Shown here in pieces: positions 51,423 to 60,985 of a DNA stretch of 64,000 bases. The position numbers and the translations under genes were made by a program. The stretch is from Microbacterium ginsengisoli. GTDB taxonomy: Bacteria; Actinomycetota; Actinomycetes; Actinomycetales; Microbacteriaceae. The stretch is from positions 62,001 through 126,000 of the forward strand of contig NZ_JYIY01000073.1 of the NCBI RefSeq assembly GCF_000956535.1. The letters run 5' to 3'. The first letter of the stretch is position 1. Each line of letters begins with the position of its first letter. The notes beneath the pieces were generated by a model. That model saw only the letters and a list, made by a program, of their open reading frames with translations, made no database searches and was not told the DNA's origin.

Positions 51423-52996
51423 CGTGTGGTCACCGCCATCGGCACCCGTAGCTCGACCTCGAAGCACGCCCCGCCCCAGGGAGACCGCGACACCCGGGCC
51501 CCGCCACCGCGACGCCGCGCGACCCGCGCGACGAGAGCGAGGCCGATGCCGCGGCGGCGACCGGCGACATCCTTCGTGCTGAACCCTTCGTCGAAGGCGC
51601 GCCGAGCGACCTCATCGTCGAGGCCGGGGCCCGAATCGTTCACCCTCACACGCACCTCGCCCGACACCGCCTGCACGACCACCGCGACGCGATCCTCGGC
51701 ACGACACGCGTCGAACGCGTTGTCGATGAGGTTGCCGATCACCGTGCGCAGATCATCGGATGCCTCCCCCGGCACCGTCCCCTCGACGTCCACCGTCATC
51801 ACGAGCCCCCGCTCGCGCGCCTGCGCGAGCTTCACCGACAGCAGCGCCGCCAGTTCCGCGCCGAGGTTCGCGGCCGGCTCATCGACGGCGAGCGCCCCGC
51901 CTGAGCGACTCTTTGCGACGAACTCCCGAGCCTCATCGATCTGGCCGATCTCGAGCAGTCCGGAGATGACATGCAGGGAGTTGGAGAACTCGTGTGCCTG
52001 CGCGCGCAGTCCGTCGGTGAGCGACTGCGCGCCATCCATCTCCCGCAGCGCCGCGTGGAGCTCGGTGTGATCCCTCAGCAGCAGAGTGCCGCCCACGCGC
52101 CGGCCGTCATCGTCGATCGTGCCGGTGCCGCGGGCGATCAGTGCCCGCTCGCCCGCCAGCACGAGTCGCCCGTCGGGCTCGCCTTCCTCGAGCACGGCGA
52201 GGATCGGCGCATCGACCACCTCGGTGAGCGGGCGCCCGACCAGATCGTCGACGTTGAGCAGTCGTGCTGCGGCGTCGTTGGCCATCGAGACACGGCCGTC
52301 GCTGTCGACGGTGACGACACCCTCACTGAGACGGTGGAGCATCGTCTCCCGGCTGTCGACGAGCTCGGCGATCTGCTGGGGCTCCAGCCGGAAGATGCGC
52401 CGGCGAACGAGGGCGGTGACTCCAGCCGCTCCGAACACGCCGACCAGCGTCGACCCGGCGACCGCGACCAGCAGCCAGGGCAGCCAGATCTGCACGTCCG
52501 CGGCGAGGGCCGACTCCAGCATGCCGACGGACACGGTTCCGATCACGCGCTGCGCGTCGTCAAAGATCGGGACCTTCACGCGCCACGACTCGCCGAGGGT
52601 CCCGGTCTGCGTGCCGACATAGACCTCACCGGACAGCGGAACCGAGGGATCGGTCGACACCTTCTCGCCGATGCGCTCAGGGTTCGGATGGCTCAGCCGA
52701 ATGCCGGCGGCATCCGTCACGACGACATAGGCGAGCTGCGAGGACTCGCGCAGCACCTCGGCGATCGGCTGGATCTTCGCGCTCGGATTCGGCGAGTCGA
52801 GGGCGTCATGGATCGAGGGCAAACGGGCGATCGATTGAGCGACGCCGACCATGCGCTCACGATGGGCGTCTCTGATGGCCAGTTCCTGCACGCTGATGGC
52901 GACCGCGCCCGTCGCGACCGTCACCACGCACACGATGGCGGCCTGCAGCAGAAGCAACTGCAGCCTCAGCGACATTGCTCGGCGCATGGAGGACAT
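51419..52996 (-). CDS. CitA/DcuS-type sensor histidine kinase, second copy
   Basis: Membrane kinase of about 525 residues. The N-terminal helix (LQLLLLQAAIVCVVTVATGA) is followed by a periplasmic PDC sensor with YVVVTDAAGIRLSHPNPERIG and GEKV, nearly the same segment as in the first kinase. A second helix (LLVAVAGSTLVGVFGAAGV), PAS and phosphoacceptor AHEFSNSLHVISGLLEIGQ follow. The ATPase has DNAFDA, NDSGPGL and GIGLAL. Start uncertain: ATG 52996, 52987 or 52978. Divergent from tctCBA, so citrate or another tricarboxylate is the likely signal. Confidence 0.9.
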   Translation of the reverse strand: MSSMRRAMSLRLQLLLLQAAIVCVVTVATGAVAISVQELAIRDAHRERMVGVAQSIARLPSIHDALDSPNPSAKIQPIAEVLRESSQLAYVVVTDAAGIRLSHPNPERIGEKVSTDPSVPLSGEVYVGTQTGTLGESWRVKVPIFDDAQRVIGTVSVGMLESALAADVQIWLPWLLVAVAGSTLVGVFGAAGVTALVRRRIFRLEPQQIAELVDSRETMLHRLSEGVVTVDSDGRVSMANDAAARLLNVDDLVGRPLTEVVDAPILAVLEEGEPDGRLVLAGERALIARGTGTIDDDGRRVGGTLLLRDHTELHAALREMDGAQSLTDGLRAQAHEFSNSLHVISGLLEIGQIDEAREFVAKSRSGGALAVDEPAANLGAELAALLSVKLAQARERGLVMTVDVEGTVPGEASDDLRTVIGNLIDNAFDACRAEDRVAVVVQAVSGEVRVRVNDSGPGLDDEVARRAFDEGFSTKDVAGRRRGIGLALVARVARRRGGGARVSRSPWGGACFEVELRVPMAVTTR

Positions 52997-53113
52997 TCTG
53001 CCCGTTGGGCGGCGCTGACGGCGGCGCGCACGAGACCAATACTTTCCGAACCCTCGCTTACTTTCGCAAGCGCGCCCGAGCACATCGACCCCCCTAACGT
53101 CGGGTGGCATTGA

Positions 53114-53135
53114 GGGGATGCGACGGCGCATCCCC
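53114..53135 (+). other. hairpin in the tctC leader
   Basis: GGGGATGCG and CGCATCCCC form a perfect 9-bp stem around ACGG, between a possible -10 (TAACGT, 53095) and the ribosome site AAGGAG. No T tract, so not a plain terminator. It could stabilise the mRNA or bind a factor. Confidence 0.5.
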
Positions 53136-53160
53136 GTACTCGAAGGAGAGTCGACCTCAC

Positions 53161-54156
53161 ATGCGTACACGCTTCGCCACCGCCGCCCTGCTCGCGGCGG
53201 TCGCCCTCAGCTTGACGGCCTGCCATCCGCAGGCATCGAGCGGCGGCTCTGCAGCCGGACCGTCATCTGTGCAGATCATCGTTCCCGCCGATCCTGGCGG
53301 CGGCTGGGACCAGACCGGTCGCGCGATCTCGTCGACTCTCACCGGCGACAAGCTGGTCGGCGCCGCTCCGGTCAACAACGTGGGCGGCGCCGGAGGCACT
53401 GTCGGCCTCGCCTCGCTCGCGAATGAGCGCAACCCGTACACCCTCATGGTCACGGGCCTGGTCATGGTGGGCGCGGTGGAGACGAACTCGGCGCAGAACC
53501 GACTCGAGGACACGACACCGATCGCCCGGCTGACCGACGAGCCCCTGGTGGTCGTCGTGCCCAAGGATTCGCCGTACCAGACGCTCAAGGAGTTGGTCGA
53601 CGCGGTGCTCGCCGATGGGCAGAAGATCACCATCACCGGCGGCTCCGCCGGTGGCGCCGACCACATCCTCGCGGGGCTGCTGCTCGAGGCCGCCGGCCTC
53701 GACGGGGCGGGCATCACCGAGAAGCTCAACTATGTGCCTAACTCCGGCGGCGGTGAAGCGGTGTCGCTGCTTCTCGGCAAGAACGCGTCGGCCGGCATCT
53801 CCGGCGTCGGCGAATTCGCCGAGTACGTCACCTCGGGTGACCTGCGCGCCCTCGCGGTGTCCAGTGACGCTCCGGCGGCCCTGATCCCTTCGGCGCCCAC
53901 CATGACCTCGCAGGGCTACGACGTCGTCTACACGAACTGGCGCGGGCTTCTCGCACCGGGCGGTATCAGTGCCGAGCAGAAGCAGCAACTGGTCGACCTG
54001 ATCACCCGCATGCACGCATCGGCTGCGTGGCAGGCGACGCTCAAGGACAAGGGCTGGACGGACGCGTTCCTCACCGGGGATGAGCTCTCGACCTTCCTCA
54101 CCGCCAACATCTCCGACGTGCAGTCGACGCTGAAGAACATCGGACTCACGTCGTGA
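53161..54156 (+). CDS. tctC: tripartite tricarboxylate transporter binding lipoprotein TctC
   Basis: Substrate-binding lipoprotein of 331 residues. The lipobox is LSLTAC (Cys about residue 21). The Bug/TctC fold has VQIIVPADPGGGWDQTGRAI (ligand loop), NNVGGAGGTVGLASLA, and TITGGSAGGADHI. AAGGAGA precedes the ATG. Delivers citrate or a related carboxylate to TctAB. First gene of tctCBA. Confidence 0.93.
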   Translation: MRTRFATAALLAAVALSLTACHPQASSGGSAAGPSSVQIIVPADPGGGWDQTGRAISSTLTGDKLVGAAPVNNVGGAGGTVGLASLANERNPYTLMVTGLVMVGAVETNSAQNRLEDTTPIARLTDEPLVVVVPKDSPYQTLKELVDAVLADGQKITITGGSAGGADHILAGLLLEAAGLDGAGITEKLNYVPNSGGGEAVSLLLGKNASAGISGVGEFAEYVTSGDLRALAVSSDAPAALIPSAPTMTSQGYDVVYTNWRGLLAPGGISAEQKQQLVDLITRMHASAAWQATLKDKGWTDAFLTGDELSTFLTANISDVQSTLKNIGLTS

Positions 54157-54707
54157 CGACGGACATCACTCCCACCTCCGGGGCGGCGTCGCCGCCCCGG
54201 AGGTGGAGCGGGGATCGCATCGGGGAGCTCGTGTTCGCGGCGCTGGTGTTCGGCCTCGGCCTCTACGCGCTGATCGGCGCCTTCGCGATCCGCACCCCCG
54301 CCGGCGCCCAGGTGGGCCCGCGCGTCTTCCCGTATCTCGTGTCGGCGCTGCTCATCGGAGCCGGCACCGCACTTATCATCGGCGTACTCCGTGGCCGCCT
54401 CGGTCAACGCGAGGAGGGCGAGGACATCGATTCGAGTGCCCGCACCGACTGGTGGACGATCACGAAGCTCGTGCTGCTGTTCGTCGGCGTCGTTCTGCTG
54501 CTCGACGTTCTCGGCTGGTGGCTCACCGCAGCACTTCTGTTCGGCGGCGCAGCCCTCAGCCTCGGCGCCAAGAAGTGGTGGATCGCTCTCACGGCCGGGC
54601 TCATTCTGGGCATCGCGACCCAGATCCTGTTCGGCGAGGGCCTCGGGCTCTTCCTCCCCCGCGGCTGGGCATTCGACGCCTGGTACGGCCCCGGCCCCCT
54701 CTTCTAG
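54153..54707 (+). CDS. tctB: tripartite tricarboxylate transporter small subunit TctB
   Basis: Membrane protein of 184 residues with four helices, and [21 protein letters not shown] as the TctB hallmark in the first half. The GTG overlaps the tctC stop by four bases. Confidence 0.9.
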   Translation: MTTDITPTSGAASPPRRWSGDRIGELVFAALVFGLGLYALIGAFAIRTPAGAQVGPRVFPYLVSALLIGAGTALIIGVLRGRLGQREEGEDIDSSARTDWWTITKLVLLFVGVVLLLDVLGWWLTAALLFGGAALSLGAKKWWIALTAGLILGIATQILFGEGLGLFLPRGWAFDAWYGPGPLF

Positions 54708-54714
54708 GAACCTC

Positions 54715-56376
54715 ATGGACAACATCTCCCTCCTCCTGCAGGGCTTCGCCACGGCCGTCCAGCCCGAGTACCTGCTGTTCGCGTTCATCGGCGTGCTCGT
54801 CGGAACTGCCGTCGGCGTACTCCCCGGCATCGGTCCGGCGATGACGGTGGCGCTCCTGCTGCCGTTGACGTACTCACTGCCGCCCACCGCCGCGATCATC
54901 ACGTTCGCAGGCATCTACTACGGCGGCATGTATGGCGGCTCGACCACGAGCATCCTGCTGAACACCCCCGGCGAGTCGGCGTCGGTCATCACGGCGATCG
55001 AAGGCAACAAGATGGCCAAACTCGGCCGAGGAGCAGCAGCGCTCGCGACTGCCGCCATCGGCTCATTCGTCGCCGGCACCATCGCGACCGCCCTCCTGAC
55101 CCTCTTCGCACCAGTGATCGCCGGCTTCGCGGTCAACCTCGCGCCGGCCGACTTCGTGGCCCTCATCGTCGTGGCGTTCATCACGGTCGGCGCACTGCTG
55201 GGTTCGTCGGTCTCCCGCGGCATCGCCTCTCTCGGCATCGGCCTGTTCATCGGCCTCGTCGGCACCGAGCAGACCACCGGTCAGGCGCGTTACACGATGG
55301 GCATGCTTGCGCTCTCCGACGGCATCAGTGTGGTTCTCGTCGCGGTCGCGCTGTTCGCCGTCGGTGAGGCGCTCTACGTTGCAGCGAGACTGCGCAGCGG
55401 GCCGATCCCGATCATCCCCGTGACTCGCGGATGGCGCAGCTGGATGTCCCGCGAGGACTGGCGCCGATCGTGGAAGCCATGGCTGCGCGGCACTGCGATC
55501 GGGTTCCCGATCGGCACGATCCCCGCGGGCGGCGCCGATGTCGCCACGTTCCTGTCGTACGCCACCGAGAAGCGCTTCTCGCGCCACAAGAAGCAGTTCG
55601 GCCGTGGGGCGATCGAAGGGGTCGCCGGCCCCGAGGCAGCCAACAACGCCGCCGCCGCCGGTGTGCTCGTCCCGCTCCTGACGCTCGGTCTTCCGACGAC
55701 CGCGACCGCCGCGATCATCATCACGGCGTTCCAGTCGTACGGCATCCAGCCCGGGCCGCAGCTCTTCCAGTCGCAGGGCGACCTGGTGTGGGCGCTCATC
55801 GCGAGCCTCTATATCGGCAATGTGCTCCTGCTGGTGCTGAATCTGCCGCTCGCGGGCATCTGGGTGAAGCTCCTGCAGATCCCCCGTCCGTACCTCTACG
55901 CCGGAATCCTGACGTTCGCCGCCCTCGGCGCCTACGCGGTGAGGTTCTCGACGATCGATGTGCTCATCCTTCTGATCGTCGGGGCACTCGGGTATGTCAT
56001 GCGGCGCTTCGGCTACCCGGTGGCCCCCCTCATCGTCGGCCTCATCCTCGGCCCGATGGGCGAGCAGCAGCTGCGCAAGGCGCTCCAGCTGAGCCAGGGC
56101 AACATGGGCGATCTCGTGCTGCATCCGTTCGCGGCGACGTGTTACGCGGTGCTGATCGTGCTCGTCACCGCGGGACTGTGGCTCAAGCGTCGTCAGAACC
56201 GTTATGAGCGTGCCCTCGAGGCCTCGCTCGCCGCAACGACATCCCCCGCCGCAGCGGTGGATCGACTGTGGGACGAGGGCGAGCGTCCGTCCGAAGTGTC
56301 GACCGACGCGATTCGAGCGGAAGAGGCAACGCGTCTGGCGCGAGCCGCGCGGCGCGATCGACACGACGAGCGATGA
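54715..56376 (+). CDS. tctA: tripartite tricarboxylate transporter large permease TctA
   Basis: Permease of 553 residues with about 11-12 helices. Conserved TctA segments are [60 protein letters not shown] and [20 protein letters not shown] followed by [12 protein letters not shown]. It works with TctB and TctC to import citrate-like acids by ion symport. The C-terminus has a longer charged cytoplasmic tail than usual. Starts 7 bp after tctB. Confidence 0.95.
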   Translation: MDNISLLLQGFATAVQPEYLLFAFIGVLVGTAVGVLPGIGPAMTVALLLPLTYSLPPTAAIITFAGIYYGGMYGGSTTSILLNTPGESASVITAIEGNKMAKLGRGAAALATAAIGSFVAGTIATALLTLFAPVIAGFAVNLAPADFVALIVVAFITVGALLGSSVSRGIASLGIGLFIGLVGTEQTTGQARYTMGMLALSDGISVVLVAVALFAVGEALYVAARLRSGPIPIIPVTRGWRSWMSREDWRRSWKPWLRGTAIGFPIGTIPAGGADVATFLSYATEKRFSRHKKQFGRGAIEGVAGPEAANNAAAAGVLVPLLTLGLPTTATAAIIITAFQSYGIQPGPQLFQSQGDLVWALIASLYIGNVLLLVLNLPLAGIWVKLLQIPRPYLYAGILTFAALGAYAVRFSTIDVLILLIVGALGYVMRRFGYPVAPLIVGLILGPMGEQQLRKALQLSQGNMGDLVLHPFAATCYAVLIVLVTAGLWLKRRQNRYERALEASLAATTSPAAAVDRLWDEGERPSEVSTDAIRAEEATRLARAARRDRHDER

Positions 56377-56401
56377 CGGATGCCTCGGGTGGCCGGACCG
56401 G

Positions 56402-57319
56402 TCACCCGAGGTAGTTCGGCGCGGCGGGCAGTCCGAAGAACGCCTCGAGCGTGTGGAACCCGCCGTCATGGTACGCCGCCGCGAGCTGCGGCCCGATGTA
56501 GCGCAGGTGCCAGGGCTCGGAGTCGTACCCCGACACCGCCGTCTGCCCCGGCTCGTAGCGCACGATGAATCCGTAGCGCCAGCCGTTCTCGGCCACCCAT
56601 TTCCCGGCCGCCGACGTGCCGAAGCCGTCCATCGTGCCGCATCCGGCAGAGGTGCACGAGACGACGTCCGTCGCGAACCCGGTCTGGTGCTCGCTGTATC
56701 CGGGATGAGCGCTCGTCGCATCGGCAGCCGCCTTGCCGCCGTTCGCGACATTCGACGCGTACGTGCTCACCTGCGTCTGGTACGACCGGTAGCCGCTCAC
56801 CACCCCGAGGCTGCCCACGCCCGCAGCGGCCGCGGCATCCGACATCGTGGTGAGGGCGGCAGCGGCGGACGGCTGCAGTTGACCTGCCCCGTTCACGAGG
56901 CGCACACCGACCTTGGCGAGCGCGGCCGGCGCGAAGGACAGCGGCTCGAGCGGGCGCGCCTTGTCGACGACGACCCAGACGTGGTTCGCGTCGGCGAGGG
57001 TGATGCAGGGGGCGTCTCCGGAGACCACGGCGTCGCGGAACGCGGCACCACCGCCCACGGCCGTGATGACGGCCTCGTCGTCACGCGCGGCGAGCGCCGC
57101 GGTGACCGCCGGGTCGTCGCAGGGCTGCGGCGCCGGGTTGGGCGTCGACGTGAGTGCCGGGACGGGGAGAGCGGCAGCGACGGCAGGCGCAGCGGCCACG
57201 TGTCGCGGCGCCACGAGACGCGGCAGCACCGCGAACGCGCACGCCGACGCCACCACGATCGCGACCAGGCCGATCGTGACGGTCCATCGGAGCGCGGAGA
57301 TCCGCGGGGCGTCGGCCAT
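56402..57319 (-). CDS. D,D-carboxypeptidase of the M15B/VanY family
   Basis: Membrane-anchored peptidoglycan carboxypeptidase of 305 residues. One N-terminal helix (WTVTIGLVAIVVASACAFAV) is followed by a linker and the M15B domain. Zn ligands and catalytic residues are in VVSGYRSYQTQ, GYSEHQTGFATDVVS (His and Asp) and EPWHLRYIG (His). It would remove terminal D-Ala from stem peptides outside the membrane. CACAAT lies six bases from the ATG. Confidence 0.92.
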   Translation of the reverse strand: MADAPRISALRWTVTIGLVAIVVASACAFAVLPRLVAPRHVAAAPAVAAALPVPALTSTPNPAPQPCDDPAVTAALAARDDEAVITAVGGGAAFRDAVVSGDAPCITLADANHVWVVVDKARPLEPLSFAPAALAKVGVRLVNGAGQLQPSAAAALTTMSDAAAAAGVGSLGVVSGYRSYQTQVSTYASNVANGGKAAADATSAHPGYSEHQTGFATDVVSCTSAGCGTMDGFGTSAAGKWVAENGWRYGFIVRYEPGQTAVSGYDSEPWHLRYIGPQLAAAYHDGGFHTLEAFFGLPAAPNYLG

Positions 57320-57325
57320 CAGTCC

Positions 57326-57331
57326 ATTGTG
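57326..57331 (-). promoter_or_regulatory. -10-like element before the VanY-type gene
   Basis: CACAAT on the minus strand, six bases from the ATG; a weaker match to the shared leaderless arrangement. Confidence 0.35.
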
Positions 57332-57441
57332 TGCCGCGTTGCGTGCGGCCGCGACCCATCGCTTTCACATCCCCTCATCTATTTACGATATTGGGCCCCA
57401 CCAGACTTGACTTAACATCGATGCTTTGTTCGACTGTGCGC

Positions 57442-58518
57442 ATGAGGTGGAACGGTCAACGCGTCGGAGAGACGGATGCCGCGGCCCTCGCGGGCCTCGA
57501 CCGCGATGGCGGCATCGTGCGCAGCGTCACGACTCCCGAGTTCGCAGGCATCACCTTCCACGAGGTGCTGGCCAAGTCGGCGCTGAACCACGTGCCGGGG
57601 GCATCCGCGATGCCGTTCGACTGGACGGTGAACCCCTACCGCGGGTGCAGTCACGCCTGCGTCTACTGCTTCGCGCGCGGCACGCACACGTATCTCGACC
57701 TCGACGGCGGTCGCGACTTCGACACCCAGATCGTCGTGAAGATCAACGTCGCGGAGGTGCTCGCCGCCGAGGTGCGCCGCGGCAGCTGGGGCCGGGAGCA
57801 CGTCGCCCTCGGCACCAACACCGATCCGTATCAGCGGGCGGAGGGGCGCTATCGGCTCATGCCGGGCATCATCGACGCGCTCGCCTCCTCGGGCACACCG
57901 CTGTCGATCCTCACCAAGGGCACGCTGCTGCGCCGCGACCTCCCGCTGCTCGCCGCCGCGCACGACGAGGTGGACGTATCACTCGCGTTCTCGATCGCCG
58001 TGTTCGACGACGCCCTGCAGAGCGCTCTCGAACCCGGCACCCCGACGGCCGCCGCGCGCCTGGCGACGGTGCGGGCCGCCGCCGCCGCGGGCTTCCGCCC
58101 GACGGTGTTCCTGATGCCCGTGCTCCCCCACCTCACCGACTCGATCGCCCAGCTCGACGATGCGCTGCGGCGTATCCGTGAGGCGGGAGCGGCGCGCGTC
58201 GTCTACGGCGCTCTGCACCTGCGCCCGGGCGTGAAGCCGTGGTTCTTCTCGTGGCTCACGCGGGAGAGGCCCGAGCTCGTCGGGTCGTACCGCGGGCTGT
58301 TCCCCGGGGTGTCGGCGACGACCCCGGCCGCCTACCGGCAATGGCTCGCGCGACGGATGCGTCCGCTGCTGCGCGCCCATCGACTTGACGGGCGGGATGA
58401 GACCGAACTGCCCACGCGCACCCGTCGGGGCGCGGCATCCGCCCCGCCCGCGGTGCGCACGACGGGCGCCTCCGCGGTGCCCACCCCACAGACGACCGCG
58501 GCCGCCCGTCTGTTCTGA
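57442..58518 (+). CDS. radical SAM protein of the Rv2578c type
   Basis: Radical SAM enzyme of 358 residues. The 4Fe-4S motif is in NPYRGCSHACVYCFARGTHT (Cys-x3-Cys-x2-Cys), followed by LGTNTDPYQRAEGRY and SILTKGTLLRRDLPLL. C-terminal GVKPWFFSWL. It belongs to the actinobacterial Rv2578c group, related to spore photoproduct lyase-like SPL proteins; the reaction is unknown. ATG at 57442 is chosen because the family begins MRWxGQ; an in-frame ATG at 57421 also exists. TTGACT and TAACAT precede it. Confidence 0.88.
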   Translation: MRWNGQRVGETDAAALAGLDRDGGIVRSVTTPEFAGITFHEVLAKSALNHVPGASAMPFDWTVNPYRGCSHACVYCFARGTHTYLDLDGGRDFDTQIVVKINVAEVLAAEVRRGSWGREHVALGTNTDPYQRAEGRYRLMPGIIDALASSGTPLSILTKGTLLRRDLPLLAAAHDEVDVSLAFSIAVFDDALQSALEPGTPTAAARLATVRAAAAAGFRPTVFLMPVLPHLTDSIAQLDDALRRIREAGAARVVYGALHLRPGVKPWFFSWLTRERPELVGSYRGLFPGVSATTPAAYRQWLARRMRPLLRAHRLDGRDETELPTRTRRGAASAPPAVRTTGASAVPTPQTTAAARLF

Positions 58519-58531
58519 CGGGCGGCCGCGG
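58496..58531 (+). terminator. hairpin overlapping the radical SAM stop codon
   Basis: CCGCGGCCGCCCGTC and its reverse complement form a perfect 15-bp stem around TGTTCT. The last codons and stop lie inside the hairpin. No T tract. It separates convergent genes. Confidence 0.65.
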
Positions 58532-58565
58532 CGGCGTCGACGGGGCTCAGGCCCGCGTCATCGGA

Positions 58566-60794
58566 TCAGGCGTCGACCTCGGCGAGCTGGCGACCGGCGA
58601 GCTCCTCGATGAGGTCGTCGCCCGGGCGGGCATCCTCGAAGGGCGCGTTGATCTCGGCGCGCTCGAGCATCTCCGTCATTCGACGACGACGCTGACGGGT
58701 GATGAGGGTCACGACCGTGCCTCTGCGACCCGCGCGTCCGGTGCGGCCCGAGCGGTGCAGGTAGGTCTTGTACTCGTCGGGAGCGTCGGCCTGCACCACG
58801 AGGTCGATGTCGTCGACGTGGATGCCGCGGGCCGCGACATCCGTCGCCACCAGCACACGCACCTTGCCGTCGGTCAGACGCTGCAGGTTGCGGGTGCGCT
58901 TGGCCTGGTTGAGGTCGCCGTGCAGCGCGACGGCCGGGATGCCGGCGTCGTCGAAGCTCTCGGCGAGCATCTCGGCGTAGGCGCGGGTGCGGGCGAAGAC
59001 GAGCGTCTTGCCCTCACGGTCGACGAGCGAGGTGACGACCTCGGCCTTGTCGCGGTGGTCGATCACGAGCACGCGGTGGTCGATCGTGCCCGACTCCTGC
59101 GTCTCACCGGCGACCTCGTAGACCTCGGGCTCGACGAGGAACTCGTCGACGAGCGCCGCGACCTCACGGTCGAGGGTCGCCGAGAAGAGCAGCTTCTGAC
59201 TGCCCTCGGCGGTGCGACGCAGGATGCGCTGCACCGGCTCGACGAATCCGAGCTCGCACATGTGGTCGGCCTCGTCGAGCACCGCGATGCTCACCTCCGA
59301 GAGGTCGAGACGACCCTGCTCGATGAGGTCCTCGATGCGGCCCGGGGTGCCGATGATGATGTCGACGCCCTTCTTCAGCGCGCCGACCTGACGGGCCTGC
59401 GGGACGCCGCCGTAGATCTGCGTGGTGAACAGGCCGACGCTGCGGGCGATCGGCTGCACGGTGCGGTCGATCTGCAGCGCTAGCTCGCGCGTCGGCGCGA
59501 GGATGATCGCCTTGGGGGCGCGACCGTACTCGCGCTTGCTGCCGGCCTGCGCGCGCAGGATCGACTCGACGAGCGGCGCGCCGAACGCGATCGTCTTGCC
59601 GGAGCCGGTGCGACCGCGGGCCAGCACGTCACGGCCGGCGAGGATCGGGCCGATCGTCGCCGCCTGGATCGCGAACGGGGCGGCGGCGCCGAGCTCGGCG
59701 AGGGCCTTCACGATGTTCTGACCGAGACCGAGCTCGGCAAAACCCTGACCCTCGACGGTCTCGGCCTCGACGGCCTGCGCCTCGAGACGCTCGTGCACGA
59801 CGTCGACGTGCTCCTCGAAGCGGGCAGGCTTCGCGTTCCAGTCGGCGCGGTTCGGGGCGTCGTCACGACGGGGACGGGCATCGCGGCGGTCACCCGTGCG
59901 CGGGGCGCGGTCGTCGCGGCGGTCGCGGTCACCGAAGGAGGGACGGTCGCCGCGGTCGCGGTACGACGGACGGTCGTCACGGTCACGAGCCGGACGACGC
60001 TCCGCCCGGTCACCGTACGACGGACGCTCGGAACGCTCGCCGTACGGACGACGCTCGGCGCGGTCGCCGAAGGAGGGCCGGTCACCGCGGTCGCCATAAG
60101 CGGGACGCTCGTCACGGTCACGCGCCGGACGACGCTCGGCACGGTCACCGTACGACGGACGCTGGTCGCGGTCGCCGTATGCGGGACGCTCGGACCGCTG
60201 ACCGTACGCGGGACGCTCGCCGCGGTCGCGATACGACGGACGGTCGTCACGGTCACGCGCCGGACGACGCTCCGCGCGGTCACCGTACGACGGACGCTCG
60301 GAACGCTCGCCGTACGGACGACGCTCGGCGCGGTCGCCGAAGGAGGGACGGTCGCCGCGGTCGCCGTACGCGGGGCGGTCGCCGCGATCGCGGTACGACG
60401 GACGCTCTCCGCCGCGGGCGGGACGATCGGTGCGGTCGCCGTACGACGGACGCTGGTCGCGGTCGCCGTAAGGGCGACGCTCGCCGCGGTCCTCGAAGGA
60501 ACGACGGTCGTCGCGGTACGAGCCGCGACCGCCGTCGGCGGTGTGCTGACGGATGCCGCGAGCCTCGTCGCGGCCGGCCTTCTCCTGGGCGCTCCAGCGA
60601 CGCTTGGGCGCCTCGGCGGCCTGCTCCTCGGCACGGTAGCCGCGGTGGTTGGGGCTCTTCGAACCAGGACGGGCCGTGGCGCTCGAGCTCTCGCCGGGGC
60701 GGCGCTTGCGGTCCTGGAACCCGGTCTTCGACCCGTAGCGCGGGTCGAAGTTCTTCGCCGGACGACCGCCGGCGGGCTTCTTGTTCTTGGGCAT
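58566..60794 (-). CDS. DEAD-box RNA helicase with long repetitive Arg/Asp-rich N-terminal tail
   Basis: RNA helicase of 742 residues. Residues 1-95 are basic. Residues about 95-310 are low complexity, built from roughly 9-residue units such as RPSYGDRAE. Residues 340-740 are a RhlE/DeaD-like core with Q motif, ARGRTGSGKT (I), VLDEADHMCELGF (II), LFSATLD (III) and HRSGRTGRAGRRG (VI). Tails of this kind usually sit at the C-terminus; here it is N-terminal. It probably binds RNA non-specifically and may drive condensate formation. The leader (60795-60979) contains a likely attenuator. Expected role is rRNA or mRNA remodelling, perhaps in the cold. Confidence 0.94.
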   Translation of the reverse strand: MPKNKKPAGGRPAKNFDPRYGSKTGFQDRKRRPGESSSATARPGSKSPNHRGYRAEEQAAEAPKRRWSAQEKAGRDEARGIRQHTADGGRGSYRDDRRSFEDRGERRPYGDRDQRPSYGDRTDRPARGGERPSYRDRGDRPAYGDRGDRPSFGDRAERRPYGERSERPSYGDRAERRPARDRDDRPSYRDRGERPAYGQRSERPAYGDRDQRPSYGDRAERRPARDRDERPAYGDRGDRPSFGDRAERRPYGERSERPSYGDRAERRPARDRDDRPSYRDRGDRPSFGDRDRRDDRAPRTGDRRDARPRRDDAPNRADWNAKPARFEEHVDVVHERLEAQAVEAETVEGQGFAELGLGQNIVKALAELGAAAPFAIQAATIGPILAGRDVLARGRTGSGKTIAFGAPLVESILRAQAGSKREYGRAPKAIILAPTRELALQIDRTVQPIARSVGLFTTQIYGGVPQARQVGALKKGVDIIIGTPGRIEDLIEQGRLDLSEVSIAVLDEADHMCELGFVEPVQRILRRTAEGSQKLLFSATLDREVAALVDEFLVEPEVYEVAGETQESGTIDHRVLVIDHRDKAEVVTSLVDREGKTLVFARTRAYAEMLAESFDDAGIPAVALHGDLNQAKRTRNLQRLTDGKVRVLVATDVAARGIHVDDIDLVVQADAPDEYKTYLHRSGRTGRAGRRGTVVTLITRQRRRRMTEMLERAEINAPFEDARPGDDLIEELAGRQLAEVDA
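59949..60377 (-). repeat. 90-residue (270-bp) internal duplication in the helicase tail
   Basis: Residues 140-192 (60377-60219) and 230-282 (60107-59949) are identical in protein sequence over 53 residues. The DNA differs at synonymous positions. Smaller 9-residue units repeat within each copy. Confidence 0.85.
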
Positions 60795-60940
60795 GGTGAG
60801 TTCTTCTTCCTCGTGTCTGAACGCACGAGAACAGCGCTCGGTTCATGCCGAGCATCCCGGGCGCACGTGGGCCGGGGGCCGTTCAAGTGATGGTGGTCAT
60901 GAGCGCCGAATAGCGCACACCATCGGCCCCGAGGACTCAC

Positions 60941-60967
60941 ACAAGAAAGAAAACCGCGTCACGCGGT
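60941..60967 (-). terminator. intrinsic terminator in the 5' leader of the DEAD-box helicase gene (attenuator)
   Basis: On the minus strand ACCGCG-TGA-CGCGGT is a perfect 6-bp stem with a three-base loop, followed by TTTTCTTTCTT. It has the correct orientation only for transcripts heading into the helicase gene. No minus-strand gene lies directly upstream (the neighbour is the divergent aldose epimerase gene), so it is a leader element. Confidence 0.7.
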
Positions 60968-60985
60968 GTCCGAAGCCGACCCTCT

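Noticed and set aside
59949..60510. Possible CRISPR-like or satellite repeat array
   Set aside because: Repeats are in frame, encode one continuous low-complexity protein segment and have no unique spacers.
59708..60940. Long antisense and alternate-frame open frames over the helicase tail rich in Val-Arg-Thr or Arg-Asp repeats
   Set aside because: They are shadows of the repetitive DNA that encodes the helicase tail; no ribosome site or recognisable domain, and the DEAD-box frame is unambiguous.
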